Assembly (NCBI GenBank): GCA_049522565.1
Contig: JBEKNT010000445.1
Location: forward strand, 1 to 5,411
Reading direction: 5' to 3'
Source: JASHVB01 sp049522565
GTDB lineage: Bacteria; Pseudomonadota; Alphaproteobacteria; Acetobacterales; Acetobacteraceae
DNA length: 5,411 nt
Positions 5,314 to 5,411 of this stretch are shown piece by piece (position 1 is the stretch's first letter; every line of letters begins with the position of its first letter). The position numbers were made by a program, and so were the translations under genes. A model generated the notes under the pieces. It was not told the DNA's origin. It searched no databases and saw nothing but the letters and a program-made list of their open reading frames with translations.

Positions 5314-5351
5314 GAGGGGCTTACGCGGTTCGGTGTAGCGATAGCGGGTAT

Positions 5352-5394
5352 CCTCCCCCTCCCCTTGAGGGAGGGGGTTGGGAGGAGGGGTTGG
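5352..5394. repeat. G-rich inverted repeat with possible G-quadruplex
   Basis: CCCCCTCCC (5355-5363) pairs perfectly over 9 bp with GGGAGGGGG (5369-5377) around loop CTTGA. A second, similar G-rich arm follows (5380-5394, ending GGGGTTGG), so the plus strand carries four G runs (5369-5371, 5373-5377, 5380-5382, 5387-5390) that satisfy a quadruplex pattern. It resembles a dispersed intergenic repeat type common in alphaproteobacteria (from memory). It lies about 40 bp upstream of the tatD start, between tatD and whatever gene lies beyond the window. Confidence 0.65.
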
Positions 5395-5411
5395 TGCGCC
5401 CGCCGGTTCCG

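Noticed and set aside
1..5411. CRISPR array, insertion sequence, tRNA or defence system
   Set aside because: I saw no spaced repeat array, no transposase-like frame with terminal repeats, no cloverleaf sequence and no defence-type domain. The recognisable genes are housekeeping.

Overview
The window is high-GC bacterial chromosome, most likely from an alphaproteobacterium in or near the Acetobacteraceae (Rhodospirillales). The lineage call is an inference. It rests on the style of the ParA and ParB proteins, on the TatD plus metallo-beta-lactamase-fold pair, and on intergenic hairpin repeats of a type I associate with that group.

Layout. Positions 1-182 hold no gene I can support, but they carry a striking run of three adjacent perfect hairpins (61-130). 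Next, on the minus strand, is a two-gene unit of unknown function: a 77-residue ORF (895 to 662) that overlaps by 4 bases the start of a 160-residue single-span membrane protein (665 to 183). Positions 896-1234 are non-coding and packed with small repeats: a GC-rich hairpin, a 17-bp perfect tandem duplication, another inverted repeat, and a dispersed-type palindrome just behind parB. Then comes the chromosome-partition operon parA-parB (2952 to 1235, minus strand), joined by a TGATG stop/start overlap. A 291-bp divergent intergenic region (2953-3243) with an AT-rich core separates parA from an unrecognised plus-strand gene (3244-3747). That gene converges on, and overlaps tail to tail by 47 bp, an MBL-fold hydrolase gene (4531 to 3701). 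The hydrolase gene lies 8 bp downstream of a TatD-family metal-dependent hydrolase gene (5313 to 4540). The last 98 bp contain a G-rich inverted-repeat element.

How the genes work together. ParA (deviant Walker ATPase) and ParB (CTP-binding, parS-loading clamp) form the chromosome segregation system. No canonical parS site was seen here. TatD and the MBL-fold hydrolase form a likely housekeeping operon, the tail of the holB/metG-tatD-MBL arrangement found in many alphaproteobacteria. The upstream genes lie outside the window.

What is unusual. The parAB genes are not next to rsmG/mnmG (upstream) or holA (downstream), their frequent neighbours, but sit among repeats and orphan genes. Most starts have no visible Shine-Dalgarno; the exceptions are the two small hypothetical genes. 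I found no defence system, insertion sequence, CRISPR array, tRNA or rRNA. The candidates most worth a second look are the orphan membrane-protein pair, the plus-strand orphan gene, and the several different families of structured intergenic repeats.
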